Positions 6,558 to 6,685 of a DNA stretch of 6,685 bases are shown here, in pieces. Each line of letters starts with the position of its first letter. Within the stretch, counting starts at the first letter, position 1. Where the stretch lies: assembly GCA_025458545.1 (NCBI GenBank), contig JALOSH010000181.1:1-6685 (forward strand), given 5' to 3'. This stretch comes from Hydrogenophaga sp. (GTDB lineage Bacteria; Pseudomonadota; Gammaproteobacteria; Burkholderiales; Burkholderiaceae). Under the pieces are notes generated by a model that was not told where the DNA came from, did not search any database, and saw only the letters and a program-made list of their open reading frames with translations. The position numbers and the translations under genes were made by a program.

Positions 6558-6641
6558 CCCAGAACGCGGCGGAACCGGCTTCGCCGGGCCGCTCGCGTTG
6601 TCCCCTTGAGGGGGTGACGCGCGCAGCGCGGCGCGGGGGAG
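6558..6641 (-). repeat. Intergenic palindromic repeat, copy D (inverted), possible bidirectional terminator
   Basis: Read on the minus strand this matches copies B and C. It has the GCGC arm, a C-tract/G-tract hairpin (6602-6614), a CCGGC-TTC-GCCGG hairpin (6575-6587) and the shared 11-mer (6571-6581). It fills the gap between two convergent genes and begins just after the stop codon of the minus-strand gene, so it may act as a terminator for either side. There is no clear T-tract. Upstream, 6516-6557 holds nothing I recognise. Confidence 0.85.
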
Positions 6642-6642
6642 A

Positions 6643-6685
6643 TCAGGGTTTTATGTTGTTCTTCTGGATCACATCGGCCATCGCC
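6643..6685 (-). CDS. Partial CDS, C-terminal end of a minus-strand gene
   Basis: The minus strand reads AMADVIQKNNIKP and then TGA (complement at 6643-6645). Thirteen codons are visible and the rest lies beyond the window. The repeat in reverse orientation directly after this stop codon, as seen after kynU and kynA on the other strand, supports a real gene end. The tail resembles the C-terminus of Bug/TctC-type periplasmic substrate-binding proteins (often ending in VI-x3-NIKP-like sequence), but 13 residues are too few to assign it. Confidence 0.45.
   Translation of the reverse strand, partial: AMADVIQKNNIKP

Overview
This is a GC-rich window with dense, mostly plus-strand genes. Codon use is strongly biased to G or C at third positions. 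The kynB-kynU-kynA gene order is typical of Burkholderiales. A palindromic, C/G-tract intergenic repeat of a kind I associate with Comamonadaceae (Hydrogenophaga/Acidovorax-like) occurs four times. I therefore infer a betaproteobacterium, probably Comamonadaceae. This rests on protein resemblance and repeat style, not on a search.

Layout: (1) 26-586, a conserved protein of unknown function. (2) 648-959 and 965-1285, two tandem paralogous CxxCxxCC (YkgJ-type) cysteine-cluster proteins. (3) 1297-2214, a class I SAM-dependent methyltransferase resembling the RlmI/RlmK catalytic domain. These four genes are tightly packed (gaps of 5 to 61 nt) and may be cotranscribed. (4) 2215-2388, a leader region with an AT-richer segment, then a hairpin-rich repeat that runs up to the kynB start codon. 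(5) 2389-5287, the kynurenine operon: kynB (formamidase), kynU (kynureninase) and kynA (tryptophan 2,3-dioxygenase). (6) 5424-6515, a YcaQ-like winged-helix DNA glycosylase homologue. (7) 6643-6685, the last 13 codons of a minus-strand gene.

Together KynA, KynB and KynU convert L-tryptophan to N-formylkynurenine, then kynurenine, then anthranilate plus alanine. The main anomaly is that kynA is broken by a frameshift at about 5142. The frame ends at 5180, while the expected C-terminus, including the proximal haem-ligand histidine and the GTGGT substrate loop, continues intact in another frame to 5287. The lesion fits a 7-nt deletion between GCCT direct repeats. If real, step one of the pathway is lost in this strain; if not, it is an assembly error. 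No kynR-type regulator lies in the window.

The second point of interest is the intergenic repeat family at 2314-2388, 4308-4391, 5289-5377 and, inverted, 6558-6641. Three copies begin within a few nucleotides of a stop codon and are oriented with the gene that just ended, which suggests a 3'-end (terminator or mRNA-stabilising) role. I found no mobile-element genes, CRISPR array, tRNA or rRNA. I see no convincing wholly new system here.
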